From Xylaria sp. FL1777 (Eukaryota; Ascomycota; Sordariomycetes; Xylariales; Xylariaceae), in contig MU400507.1 of the NCBI GenBank assembly GCA_022578965.1, forward strand, positions 806,001 through 870,000: a stretch of 64,000 nucleotides of DNA, given 5' to 3'. The notes under the pieces are model-generated. The model searched no databases. It was not told the DNA's origin and saw nothing but the letters and a program-made list of their open reading frames with translations. How positions within the stretch are numbered: position 1 is the stretch's first letter; each line of letters opens with the position of its first letter. Shown here one piece after another: positions 34,151 to 45,700 of the stretch. Made by a program: the position numbers and the translations under genes.

Positions 34151-35179
34151 ATGAAGCCTCTTACGACGGCGATAGTAATCGCAGCCTGTGTTCTTGCACC
34201 GTTTCAGGTATTCGCCCAGGCCACCGGCACGATCGTAAATGCACCTCAAGATGGCGATCTCAATGGCTCCAATTTCACATACCCATGGCCTGTGAAGTTG
34301 TTTCAATTCTCGTCACAGCTGCAAGATGTTGAGATGGCGTTCATGGATGTCAACCCAACCTGTGAACCCAATGGAAAGGTCGCCGTATGCTTGCACGGCA
34401 AGAACTTCTGTGCACCGACGTGGGAGGCCACTGCACGCATTCTCGCCGAGCAGGGATACCGAGTTATTTTGATCGATCAGATCGGCTTCTGCAAGTCCAC
34501 GAAGCCCAAGTCCTACCAGTATACGCTACAACAGCTGTCGTATAACACGAACAGCCTCCTGCACGCGCTGGGGATCGCGAACATCACTTTGATCGGACAT
34601 TCTCTGGGTGGCATGACGAGTATCCGCTACGGCTTGCTGTACCCCGAGACCATCAACGAACTCGTGCTTGTCAATCCGATCGGACTGGAAGACTGGAAGG
34701 CCCTCGGTGTGCCGTACCGGGATATCGAGACGCTGTACGCCGCCGAGGCCGTGAGCAATTACACGACGATCCGCGCGTACCAGCAAGCGACCTATTACGT
34801 GAATACGTGGGACGAATCCTACGACGTGTGGGTCAACATGCTCGCCAACATCTACGCCGGGACCGAGGCTGCCGCCTTCGCGTTCGACCAGGCGCTCACC
34901 ACGGACATGGCGCTCAGCGCTCCCGTCGTCTACGAGTTCGGGTTGCTCAGGCCGCGCACGCTGCTGATGATCGGGGACCGCGACAACACTGCGCTGGGGA
35001 AGCAATGGAGCCCGCCTGAGGTGCAGGAAAAGCTAGGCCACTATGATGTGCTAGGGAAGCAGGCGGCGGCGGCGATGCCGAACGCGGAGCTCATCGAGTT
35101 TCCGGACTTAGGGCATGCCCCGCAAATACAGGATCCCGATGGTTTCCATGCGAAGTTGCTGGGGTGGTTGTCGACGTGA
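34151..35179 (+). CDS. Secreted alpha/beta hydrolase
   Basis: Single exon, 342 residues. The start at 34151 is chosen because it begins a clean signal peptide (M-K-P-L-T-T-A-I-V-I-A-A-C-V-L-A-P-F-Q-V-F-A, cleavage likely after A-Q-A). The fold shows the canonical order: V-C-L-H-G-K-N-F oxyanion loop, L-I-D-Q-I-G-F-C-K-S strand, nucleophile elbow G-H-S-L-G-G with Ser151, acid candidate in I-G-D-R-D-N (Asp276 or 278), and His322 in D-L-G-H-A-P. It is most like bacterial-type alpha/beta hydrolases of the epoxide-hydrolase/haloperoxidase class, but Ser at the nucleophile argues for esterase-like chemistry. Substrate unknown. GC-rich compared with its decayed surroundings, and intact between pseudogenes. 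Confidence 0.83.
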   Translation: MKPLTTAIVIAACVLAPFQVFAQATGTIVNAPQDGDLNGSNFTYPWPVKLFQFSSQLQDVEMAFMDVNPTCEPNGKVAVCLHGKNFCAPTWEATARILAEQGYRVILIDQIGFCKSTKPKSYQYTLQQLSYNTNSLLHALGIANITLIGHSLGGMTSIRYGLLYPETINELVLVNPIGLEDWKALGVPYRDIETLYAAEAVSNYTTIRAYQQATYYVNTWDESYDVWVNMLANIYAGTEAAAFAFDQALTTDMALSAPVVYEFGLLRPRTLLMIGDRDNTALGKQWSPPEVQEKLGHYDVLGKQAAAAMPNAELIEFPDLGHAPQIQDPDGFHAKLLGWLST

Positions 35180-35469
35180 GTCTGTAGTGAAATGGGCCGA
35201 AGATACTATAAGGGATGACTCTGCACTTGGAATACGGGGAGGTAGTCTGCATCCTACTATTGACTAATCAAATAAATAAGCGGAATATAGTACATACCTA
35301 ACGGCTGCATAGACTGTAATTGACTGTACGCAGTATGGACTGCATTTGACTGTATGACTATATTGGCTGTATTAATAGTAAAGGGCTAAGCTGTGTGGGC
35401 TGTATGGGACCCCAACTTTTTACTTTTTTTTTTTGCCAGTGTAGCCCTAATGGCCCTTCACATAGGGGT
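35180..35469. other. Intergenic
   Basis: Contains CTGTA-containing tandem-like repeats (about 35305-35405, with 'gactgta' and 'ggctgta' recurring) and a poly-T run near 35425. No gene seen. Confidence 0.4.
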
Positions 35470-35790
35470 CTTGCCGAAGCATTCGCCCGGTATTTGATGC
35501 GAAGGGGGAAGTCTAGAATCGGTGCTCTGAGTACCATCCATCTATACTTACGGCAGCTATCAGCAATCTATTGGAAATACGCAGGTGAGCATTTCGAGTC
35601 GCAGTTTCGAGACCACTTCGTGGCCGTAGCCAAGCTCAAGCATGCACACTTATTCGGGCTGCGTCAGGAGCCAAAATACAAGAAAGTCCTCGACCCCTCT
35701 GGGTTTACATATCTCGCACACTTCCGCTAATTCCGAGATAGGAGGTCGATTTTCAAGATGGGGTTCGAGATCGTAGACAACTAGGCGCTC
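35470..35790 (+). pseudogene. Fragment resembling a DUF3435 (tyrosine recombinase-like) protein
   Basis: The + frame reads A-R-Y-L-M-R-R-G-K-S-R-I-G-A-L-S-T-I, then L-R-Q-L-S-A-I-Y-W-K-Y-A-G and F-G-L-R-Q-E-P-K-Y-K-K-V-L-D-P-S-G-F-T-Y-L, before a stop at 35728-35730. A weaker match continues beyond it with further stops. This pattern recalls the N-terminal part of fungal DUF3435 proteins, the family that includes captains of Starship elements. Only about 90 residues are convincing and there is no start or catalytic part, so it is a relic. The last 60 bases overlap a kinase-like relic on the other strand. Confidence 0.45.
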
Positions 35791-36168
35791 TCCGTCGTCT
35801 GAAAAGAGAAGGTTATTGGTGTGGAAGTAGAGATGGACGATGCCAACCTAGTGAGGACAATTCAAGGTGTCAATGGTTTGTGGAATCCAGCTCTTACAAA
35901 TAACCAAGGACGAGGAGCGACCAGTGGTGCGCGTGCTAGACGGCAGCTTTTCGAAGACGAGCTACCTATCGGCAGACCTGCTGAGAAGTCCGGAGAGAGT
36001 GAATGGGCTGATATGGAGCCGCCCTGGCATCTGATGAGATTCTCTATCTCGCTTCGGTACTCGCCCTTCTTGACGAAGTGCTTCGCTAGATCGACATAGA
36101 CGAAAAGCAGCTTGGAAGCAGGCTCGCTCACGTCCTCAGAGTCGTCCTCTATGGGCTTGGGGTGCTCC
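35722..36168 (-). pseudogene. Broken protein-kinase-like gene
   Basis: On the minus strand an N-lobe-like segment (L-A-K-H-F-V-K-K-G-E-Y-R-S-E-I-E-N-L-I-R-C-Q-G-G) at about 36025-36100 precedes a catalytic-loop and DFG-like segment (V-G-I-V-H, then H-T-N-N-L-L-F-S-D-D-G-E-R-L-V-V-Y-D-L-E) at about 35750-35845. The usual H-R-D of the loop is lost and the two parts are in different frames with stops between, so it is inactive. It resembles fungal protein kinase-like genes that are often found next to mobile DNA. Confidence 0.5.
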
Positions 36169-36858
36169 CGACTACTAGTAGTTCAGTGGACGTATGTTGT
36201 CGCCATCGATCTCAAAGTGACCTGACAAAGGGACAAGTTGCGATAAAGCCGTGGGAATATCGCCTGAGAGAGTACCGGAACGTCGAGGATGCGCAAACAC
36301 TGGCTAGACTTCGTGCCGTCGTGGAACTAGTACGTCGTGTAAGACTTGTCGCCGCGCTGGAGGTCTAGTTCGAGATGTGGTCAACCGCCAGGGGGTAAAG
36401 ATTCGTGGTAACATGACGATACTCATACTTAGCTCGGAGACGGAGCACTTCTTCGTTGAACGAAACGTCGGCTTAGCTCTTGTTAGCCATAGCTTGGTGA
36501 TCGGAACTGATTCCGAGTAAGGAGGTACGGATAGTCTGATTTGCCGCCAATCGACTACCATTTATTTAACAAAAGGAAGGGACGGAGAATGTGTGATCAT
36601 GTGTAACCTGCCGTTACAACTAACATGTCCAGCTCTCAAGAGTGGGGTTTAAACGTGTTTAGCCGCATCTTGGATACTTTCAAAGCTCTAAGCGTTCACC
36701 AGACCGCAAAACTTTGGAAAACAACACGAAAAAGGACACAAAATATACTGTCGTCAAGTCAGATTTAGCCATTGGACAGGTAGAGTCATTCACCTTCCTA
36801 TTCCCGAGATTAGATACAAATTCAACCGCCGCGATGCCCTTCTACACAACTCCCCGCC
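36169..36858. other. Intergenic with weak relic frames
   Basis: A minus-strand stretch at about 36185-36300 reads as plausible protein (G-H-F-E-I-D-G-D-N-I-R-P) and may be upstream sequence of the kinase-like relic. Nothing else is recognised. The end is the 3' flank of the FAD oxidoreductase. Confidence 0.35.
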
Positions 36859-38695
36859 TTAAGGCTTCCAGCCTCCAATTCGACTCCTGAAGAAGCCGTC
36901 AGGGTCGTACTTAGCAGCAACCTGTTGGGCGAAAGCCCGGCTTTCAGGGCGGAGTCGATCCCAATAATCTTGTCGGTAGAACCCATAGTTCATAAATACA
37001 GGACAGTACACATTGGATAGGATTCCTTCTTCCTGCCACCCAAGCACGCGCTCTCGGACGCCAGTATATGTTTCGTCGAGAACGTTGGCCATCTTATCGT
37101 AGTCAGTTTGAGGTATGAAGCTGTAATTCAACTCTAGAATCAGGCGGTCTGCCTCGTCATCCGCGTCGATCAAGTCCGGGGCTCGGGCTTTTGCTTGCCG
37201 TGCAATGGACTTTGGGAATGGCTGGTACGCGATTGAGGCTATGATGCCGAGTTCGACTGCGACACCAGGAGTCAGTCACTTCTATTCTAAACGCAATCCG
37301 TAAGTTGGCGGGGGTGCACAACATATCCAAGGCGGAGATTCTCTGCTAAAAAGGAGCTTGGAAAAAATATTCAAGAATTACTTACGGAGCGTCTTTCCCG
37401 AAACGTCGCGCCAGTGTGCATGAATGCCTTCCATTACTGTGTCGCTGTCCTGGCTTGAAGGCAATGGTATAGTCTCCGTCCCAATTGTGACAACGGACCC
37501 TTTTACAACAACCCAATTGCTGCCACCGATGAGGTCGGAGTATGTCCGTGTTTTCGCCAAGTTTAATATCGGCACGCCAGCCTCTGTAAAATTTCGGAAG
37601 AGGTCCTCGGGCGGTGTAGGCCCGTCATAGAATAGGAACAAAATCCAAGTGTCGAGGAGCTCGACGTCAATGAGATCTGGAATTACAAGTCCCGTACTGC
37701 GTTCTGATGTTACAATGACGGCTGCTCGGTCATCCGTGTTATACTCTGTAAAGTCACGAACGGCGCGTAGCAGATTCGAAGCTACCTCATCAGTGTGTAC
37801 GAAAATCACATTGCCGCCCCATATGTTACCTTGACGATATGTTTGAAGGGTGTATGTCGTCACAATGCCGACTTAAGACACTTGTTGTTAGTTTCTCATC
37901 AACTTATACGAGCTGCTATCCTCGTAAAGGGGCTGGAATATTTCGCTCTTACAATTATTTCCACCCCCCTTAAGCGCTTTGGCTAAATCAGCGTTCTGGG
38001 TTACCGACGCTGTCACGATGGTTCCATTTGCTAAAACCACCTCGTACTCGAGGGCCGAGCTTGCTGCCCAGCCGTACTGTGCACTCATGTAAGATAGACC
38101 GCCACCGAGAATAAGCCCACCGGTCCCGGTATTTCCAATTCTCCCACCAACAAATGTCCAACCAGAGCCCTGGAGTTTTGCCGCGATACTATATAAGGCG
38201 GAGAATCAGTGCTTGTCATACAAAACCAATATTCGATCAGTATTGATAGGATACAGGACCCAAAGCCTATTCGAGGGGGGGTTGAAAAGTCAGGGATGCG
38301 TACTCATCAAGCCGGTTGCCAGGGCCCATACGAAGAACGCCAGTGTTGGCATCAAGAACAGCTTCATCTAAGTGTGCCGTGGAAATCAGTGGCCCGCCGG
38401 CGACACTCGAGAAGTAGTCATTTGGGTTGTGGCCTCCTGATTTGATCGCAAAACTCTCATCGCCTTCATTTATAATCTGAATTATGGTAGAAACTTCAGC
38501 CGCGGATGTAGGGAACAGAATGCAGGAGGGCTTGAGCGCGCTGCATGACGTAGACCAGTACTTTGATTGCTCGGAAATATAGTCGAGAGAGAGAGGAAAT
38601 GCGACATCGATATTCGTGGTTTCTGCTATGGTAGAGCAAGTGTCTGCTCTGCTAAGTGTAGCTGGAAGCAGCAAAAGAAGCAGTGATGCTCGCAT
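36859..38695 (-). CDS. Secreted FAD-linked oxidoreductase, BBE type
   Basis: Four exons on the minus strand, complement(join(36859..37256,37386..37871,37953..38188,38304..38695)), 503 residues; introns of 115, 81 and 129 bases. It opens with a signal peptide (M-R-A-S-L-L-L-L-L-L-P-A-T-L-S-R-A). The FAD_binding_4 domain has F-A-I-K-S-G-G-H-N, whose His is the expected covalent FAD site, and G-G-R-I-G-N-T-G-T-G-G-L-I-L-G-G-G. The usual second (Cys) attachment of bicovalent enzymes appears replaced by Thr. The C-terminus is a BBE domain (M-N-Y-G-F-Y-R-Q-D-Y-W-D-R-L, then K-Y-D-P-D-G-F-F). Such enzymes oxidise alcohols, sugars or secondary metabolite intermediates with O2. Substrate unknown. It could work with the nearby secreted hydrolase, but pseudogenes separate them. 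Confidence 0.87.
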
Positions 38696-40283
38696 TGCTA
38701 GAGTACGTTCTCAATATGCCGGTATTCTATTCAAGAGCTAGCTTGTCGCTTGATGCTTCATATAGCTTGACATCCTTCCACTTCAAGCACTTGCTTGGGG
38801 GCTTGGCCGTATAATATAATATGCTTGTCTAGTTAGCCTCAACCACTTCGAACATAATCCAGCTCATTGTTGGCATAATTCCCGGTGAAAACGATAGCTT
38901 CGCCGGGCCACCGTTCCAGTTCCACCATTGATATGTAATGAATTTCAGGTTTGGATGACATTACAACGTCAGGTCCACCAAGAGTGTCATCCGGTCTAGA
39001 TGAGGTGTGTCAAATACTGCAACGTATACAAGGTTTCTTGGCTCGTAAACTTGATGTAGGTTTGATTTGCGGTGAGAAAGGTGCAGAGACTGGACGATCT
39101 GCCCTTACTTTGTGATAGGGCATGGCCTCAAATTGGACCGAGATGAGCGTGATAGATTCTAAAATCCACAGGAAGCATCACTCAAGACTATCACATTGCT
39201 CTAGACTCTACGTCTCGTCCCATACTAATTTTAATGTGTCATGCGGGCAGGGCTGCTGGGTCGTATGTTGGTGACGGGACGACAACAACATGCAGCTCTA
39301 ACGGCAATGATAAGGTTTAGCTTGCAGCTGCTGCGAGTTACTTTAGCCTATACGCAGTAGTACGTACATGGGGTGGCAATGAGGGCATTCTGGGTCTGAC
39401 CGCACACGTTCCAATCTAATAACTACTACGTAAGCGAAGGTTCGCGTAGATGCAGGTTGTTCACCCACACACTCAAAGATGGACAGGTCTAATAACAGCC
39501 CGCACCAACACTTGAAGGAGCTTGGGGCGGAAACGTCATTGCACATACGCGAAGTGATACTGCTGGATCCGGAAGTTCTGTTAAGCGAGATGGAATTGTA
39601 AGCGACACCGAAAACGTGGCTGTCCTGATTGGGACTTCTCCTGCAGTGCCGTTACAGAAAAAAGGGCTGAGAGACCGGTTTCGAGAGTCTTGGCATATGA
39701 GCAGTAGATCCATTGAACCGTGCTTCCTGCTGACTCGCATGCTCTATCCTAGAAGCGTATACTCAAGACTAGGATGGCATGAGTAACTCGGAGGCGCCTC
39801 TGTCGACATCGTCTTGCATGGCTTCTATTGTAGGGCTGATAATATTTTGGTATAGGGGGGAGATGGGGAGAGGTCGCACTTAACGAACTCAGCAGAGGCA
39901 AGCAGGTTTAGATGAACTCTTCAAGTCGGGCTTAGTAGAAAGACTCGAGGTTGCAGTCGTATTTAATTAATATATCTGCTGGCATTGTCCACTCACACGA
40001 CAGGAGTTGGTTTGAGAAGTGCAGACAAAATAACACGGATGGGGAAGACGGGCAAGGGGGAGCTGGTACTAAGCTTTGTCAGATGGCGGCAGCTGGCATC
40101 TCTACGTGACAGTGTCAATCCTCGGAAGATTGTTTGCTGGGTTAGGTACCGGTGATCATCTACCGAGATACGTACCTCTTACACTGCACCTTAAGTCGAT
40201 CCAACCTCAAAGTACGTACCCCATGTAGCTAACGATCACGGCCACTTAAAATTAACGGCGACGAGATAAGTTAAACCGCCAAT
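38696..40283. other. Gene-free interval
   Basis: Shared upstream region of the FAD oxidoreductase (-) and the TTI2-like gene (+). Frames are short and unsupported. A TTAGGTACCGG motif lies at about 40143-40153. Confidence 0.4.
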
Positions 40284-42666
40284 ATGTTTGAGCAACTCCT
40301 CGAAGCAGCCCGCCAATTAGACGATGCGAGCTTGCTTCCGGATGCCCCTGAGCTTCTATTGTCAAGTAAGTTGGTGGAAAATCCCAATCGACTCCATTTA
40401 CTAAGTTCTTGTATGCTGATGAGGGCTGTCCTAGCTGTTCCGGGTGATTTTTCCCTGGACCACATTAGGAGCCTCGCTACAGAAACCCAAGATAAATCGG
40501 TTAGTAGTGCATCTTGGATCAGCTCTCCAAGCTTCAGGATTTGTGTAAATTGCATAAGCTGAGGCTTTCTCTAGGACACTACTGCCGTCCTATCGGCTAT
40601 TTACGTCGCCTTGAGGTCCAACAAACTTGGGACCCAACTCCACGAAGATGGCGAATACAAGACTGCACTCGAGGATATTACTCTGCAGGTTGGTCAGATG
40701 ATGATCCCAATTTGCTCAGGCACAACGTTCGATGAAGGTGTGTGCCTCCAGTTTTATATCACAAACTTCATCGAAGTAGCCCTACTGACCCTATCCAGAC
40801 TCTACGGATTATACAGCTTTATCACATAATGGTCTACTCGGCCTACATATTCTTAGTATAATCTTGACCCTTCCACCCGGAGGCGGCTTAATCCTCCCCA
40901 CGAGGACACTTCTCTCCATTATCGCATTCACCAACCAAGATGACCCCTGGACCTCAAGCTCCTGCGCTGAACTGGCGCAATCTTTACTCTCAGAATACTT
41001 CAAAAACATCTCGTCATCACAAGCCACAAAACCCGCTCCCTTACCCTCCCAACTCTCAATTCGAGATGCTAGGGCAGAGAGAAAGTCAGGTGAAAAGCTA
41101 CCTAAAACAGAGCGAGCGCGCTTCATCACCGAGGATGTCTTGACGGGGTTCTTACGGCCAATCTTCGCAAAGTCCCGCCCCACGACCGTGACCGCGTCCG
41201 GGCGTCCGGCCGCCTTTCCCGAGCCGCCCTCACGCTACGCCCAAGGCGACGGTTTCGGCGGCGGCGGAGGAGCAGATAACATCACCGTCACGAAGCCGTG
41301 GAGGTACACGCACCGGTACGCGGTCACCATGTTCGAATGGTCGGTGGAAAACGCAGATGTAATCCAACCCCCCTTCCCACCTTCCCTCTCCCTCTCTCTC
41401 TCACACACACACTCAAACTCACTTTAGCTTTCTTAAAAATTGAGACCCAGCCGCACTAACTACGCCTCTAGACCGAGCTCCTACAAGAGCACTGGCCCCT
41501 CTACACGCCAGTTCTCCTAACGCTCCTCGACGAGCCGCAGCCGACGTCCCTGAAGCTCCGCTCTCTGTCCATTTTCAGGAACTTCTGGCGCCTCTGTCCC
41601 GAAGGTCTGCTCTCGCGCACCGGTCTAGCCGAGGTCTTCGAGCAGGCCGTGTTCCCGACTGTGCTGAGCCTGCCGAGCCTTACACCCGAGGCCGAGTCGT
41701 GTGATTTGCTGGCTGCCGCGTACCCGGCGTTATTCGACATGGCTGGTCTCGAGGACGTAAACTCGGAAGTGGATGAAAATGAAAGTGCAGATATCAGGCC
41801 CGAAAGCATGGATGACCGAAAAGCAAGCGACAAAAAGGATCTTCAGAGTAAAGGGTTCTCCGAAGCGCAACGAAAACTGCTCGACAAGCTTGTTAGAGAG
41901 GGTATCATGGTCGGGTATCACCATGCAAAACAGCACATTCGACTTGTAGATTTCTTTTGCCAAACGCTGCGCCGCCTTGTGGGCGGCATGGGTATATTGT
42001 CAGTCAAGTATCTCAAGGTGCGTCCATCCTTTACAATGTTACGCTTGCTTAAAAAACATAATCTCTTCTCTTCTCCTGCATCCCCGAGGGACCAAATTAG
42101 CCCCCTCAACCCCATCTTTTCCTCCAGTGAGAGGCTAGTGCCTAAGACCTGCAGCGATACATGGCGTTGCATTGCATTGCACTTTCAGTGTGCACTAGGA
42201 CATGCAAACACACACAACCACCCTCCAGTGAAACCCCTTTTTCAACTTCTCTCAGGACATTACACAAGCGATAGAACAGTGGAACTTATCAGAATAAAAT
42301 TAGGATATTGTTCCCATGATTTCAGAAATCCTTGTCGATCCCTTCGGCACCAAATATCCACTAGCGCTTCTCTCTGCCACGCATCTCTTGCAGGCAATTT
42401 TGCAAGCATGCTGGCCACGTATTCCAAATTACTGCAATGAGATTATCAAAATTGCGATGCTTTCTTGGTTAAACATCGAGGATGAGGATTCATTCCCGTC
42501 CGACAAACAGACCAAAGCAGAGTTAGAGCAAGAACTAATCAAGACGGTTGAGATGCTCTCTGCGATTATGGTAGCAGCCAAGCTGGACATGTCCGTTCGA
42601 GTAGGCCCGCTCGTCGCTAAGGATCCACAACTCGGCTCCCTTTTTACTAAACATGAAGCGAAATAA
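40284..42666 (+). CDS. TTI2: TTI2-like protein (TTT complex)
   Basis: Five exons, join(40284..40499,40575..40737,40799..41358,41472..42017,42304..42666), 615 residues; introns of 75, 61, 113 and 286 bases, all in frame. The protein is all helical, of HEAT-repeat type, with landmarks of the Tti2 family: L-P-P-G-G-G-L-I-L-P-T-R, D-V-L-T-G-F-L-R-P-I-F-A-K-S-R-P, then K-P-W-R-Y, L-L-Q-E-H-W-P-L-Y-T-P-V-L-L-T-L-L-D, W-R-L-C-P-E-G-L-L and V-D-P-F-G-T-K-Y-P. In the family it forms the TTT complex with Tel2 and Tti1, which works with Hsp90 to mature PI3K-related kinases (TOR, ATM, ATR). The third intron contains a CT/CA microsatellite. The 286-base intron is long for this locus and could hide an unrecognised exon. 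Convergent with FIG4, 120 bases apart. Confidence 0.78.
41385..41413. repeat. CT/CA microsatellite in an intron
   Basis: CCCTCTCCCTCTCTCTCTC followed by (CA)n inside the third intron of the TTI2-like gene. Confidence 0.85.
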
Positions 42667-42786
42667 GGTCTCCGCCATCTTAGAAAGGAGGCGAATCTCA
42701 AGTTCGGCCTAAGGCGACTAAGAAGGTGATTCGGGAGCATCTTCGATCATATCGGCCGAGGTTGTCGTAGCTGCCCCGGACGATAC

Positions 42787-45700
42787 CTAATCGACCGGCT
42801 GCTGCTTGAAGAGAGACTTCCCACGAAGCCATTTCTTATATGCCTTGTAGCGTTTCTTAGGCAGATCCTCCTCGGTGACAGTCAGCGGATTGTTGCCGAC
42901 GCGCAGCAGTTCATAGTATGCAGAAATGTCCTCCTCCGTGCCGTTAGGCGCGAGACCATCCGTCTGCCAACTGCCATTCAGGTATTCTTGGTACTCAGAC
43001 GAGTCGACGTCTGTCGGTGCCTCGTTCGATACTACAAGTGGAAGACTCTGCGGGTGACTGACGTACCGCGCGTAATCCTCCGCTTCCTGCGCACTGACGG
43101 ATGGATTTAGAGACTCTTCGACCACTTTTTTGAATGTCCACTGGGCGGCTTTCGATTTTTCCTGTGGTGTCTGCTTAGGCTTTGGACCATCAATAGGTGT
43201 CTCGAATGTTTCTTTCATAATGCTATGAGGAACGGTCGGTGCCCTATCGGCGGGAATCGGCTGTAACCAACGATGGATAGAGATTCCCTTTGTGGCAGAC
43301 CTTTCTATAGTTTGGTCCGTGGTAACGGAGGAAGTATCGTTATCATGAGGCTTAATAGAATCATAAGGGTCGACAATAGTAACTTCCTTCTTGGTCACTG
43401 GCTTTTTCTTTTCATGGGTCTCCTGATCGCCCTCTGTGCGGACTCGGAACGGGCTCAGGTCATATTTGCCCTCTTGTGTCGATCTAAAAGGCATGTACTT
43501 GATGGTGGAATTCATCTTGTACGAGAACATCTTTGGGAACGATGAAAGCGTAGCTGGCCGATAATACTCAAGCCAATAATCATCAAAGAACGAAACTGGG
43601 TTATCCCGGAGGTCTTCCCTCAATGGCACGGAGGCTGGTAAATTCATCTTCTCAAGGAAAGCAGGGTTGAACCAATGAATATAGTCGTGATGTGGTTTCT
43701 CGGACCATGTTCGAGGATCTTTGTGATGCAGGTAATAATCTGTAGAGAGATTCCACAACATGGGCTGTCCTTGAGCAAAGATATAGTTGCCTAAAAATAG
43801 GTTGTATGCCTCCTGTCTTTGACTATCGAGAAAAGAATTATTGTAGTAACGTTTGAAGCTCTCGATCATGTCGCGTGAATGACTCGTCCATTGGTTAATC
43901 TTGCGGTACGTCTCCATAGTGTTCACGAGTTGAGATCCGCCATACTGGACCGCAATTGTATCGCCATGATCGTGATACATATGGGTAAAGAGGTTAACTG
44001 CGTCGGTATCGTATTCGATAGACGTATCTTCAAGAACTCCAAGAGCATGCAGTTGATGCCCAAGGGCTCGCTTACCGATAACGAACTGGGCTGCGTTGGT
44101 GCGGTCTAGGCAGTCGATGCAATTCGTCCTGGCTACTCCATTTTGAACTCTGCCCAGCGTTATGTCTCCATCGCCATTCTGGAAGAAACCTGTCGTCGTA
44201 ACAACAGATTCAGCAATGTCTTCGAGGGTACTGATTACGTCCTGATCCCGACTTTTGGCAGCCCTGCTCATATCCCAAGCCTTATGGATTATCTTATGCT
44301 CCTTTGGAAGAAACTGATTGAGATAGTTGATGGCATTGGTGTATTCGTGAAGCAATTTGGATTCTCGAGGTGTTCTCTCCCTAGCTTTAACAAGGTTCAA
44401 GACGTAGATAGGGGACCCATAACGTTCGAATAAGTTATTGAAATGTAATGCAGCCGCCGTATAGAATGGATCGACCAGATTGAGCTCAATCGGCGGTTTA
44501 GGTGTCACGCCAATGTTGTCCTGTGTCCAGTAGAGTGGAATACTACCCCGATGCTGCACATATGAAGTAAATTGAGGGTTTGCAAAAAGCTTAGGGCCAG
44601 GTGAGTGGAAAGAAGTAGTCAATGATTCTGAGACTATCTGTTCTGTCTCAACGTCATTTGCGACATAACCCAGATCATTGGCACCACGCTTCAAGAAGCG
44701 AGCACCGGCAAAAAACCGCGAGCGGCGGGCTATGATAGTAATATGCGCCGTTCTACCGTACACGGATATAGCAGCTTGATCTATATATCCGTGGATTATG
44801 GGACGGCACCAATCGAACGGGTTAGACAAAGATGCTGATGTAGGCTGCAAAAGATGGCTGTTCCAAACAAACATCTTATTATAGTCATGATGTGTTGCTC
44901 CCGGTAACCCTCCAGTCAAAGCTGTGCGCTCTCTATTGATATTGTGTTGTAAAGTCCTCGTAATGTCATAGGAATAGCTGTAGTAGAACGACCGAGTCAG
45001 ATCTAGATGGTTGAGAATTCCAAGAAAGCGAGGCTCTTCCGGATTCCGCGTATCTGTCTTGTATTTGGCCGGAGTCAGGGGGATTAGTTCGGTCCCATCT
45101 ACCTGGTAAACGTAGTGGCCGCCTATCATTGCCACAGTGCTCTTCTTGGTAATCAGCAACATGTAATACGGCCCAGTGAACTTGATAAAGCCGAGAAGCC
45201 CCCATGTCGTGCACCGTTGCTTGATCCCACCAGTAGCTTTGTTCCCATGATCGATGGTGTCGAGGAGCGAGTTCATCTCCTTCCGGCCGTAGATGGTCTT
45301 ATCTTCGGTGACGGTCAAGTTTGGGTCATCGTGCGTATTACGCTCAATCTTCAAGATACGGAAACGTTTCTCCGTGACATCCCCGCCGACAATGTAGTAA
45401 CGACTAGCCGTCTCATACAAGGTAAACTTGTGCATTTTGCAGACCAAAGGCATGGGCGTTCGCTCGTCATCCGGCGGGGTTATCTCTCGTTGCAACGTCT
45501 CTGGGCTGTGGGTGCGGATGAAAGGCTGGGCCACTGATGGTTCTTCATCGTTGTCATATTCGGCCGCACTCTTAGATGCCTTGATATTCTGCGCGAGATT
45601 TTCACTGCTGGCGTTGTTTTGTAAGAGGGGAAAGGAAGGCTCGTTGTCCACGTCGTCGTCGCCATCATCGTTATCTAGGGTCTGGATCTGTTTGGCGGAT

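Noticed and set aside
34526..35005. Antisense frame of 159 codons in the hydrolase gene
   Set aside because: GC-rich shadow of the + strand catalytic domain; no family features.
35735..35790. Extension of the DUF3435-like match beyond the first stop (F-R-D-R-R-S-I-F-K)
   Set aside because: The same bases encode a stronger kinase-like match on the other strand, so the extension is probably coincidental.
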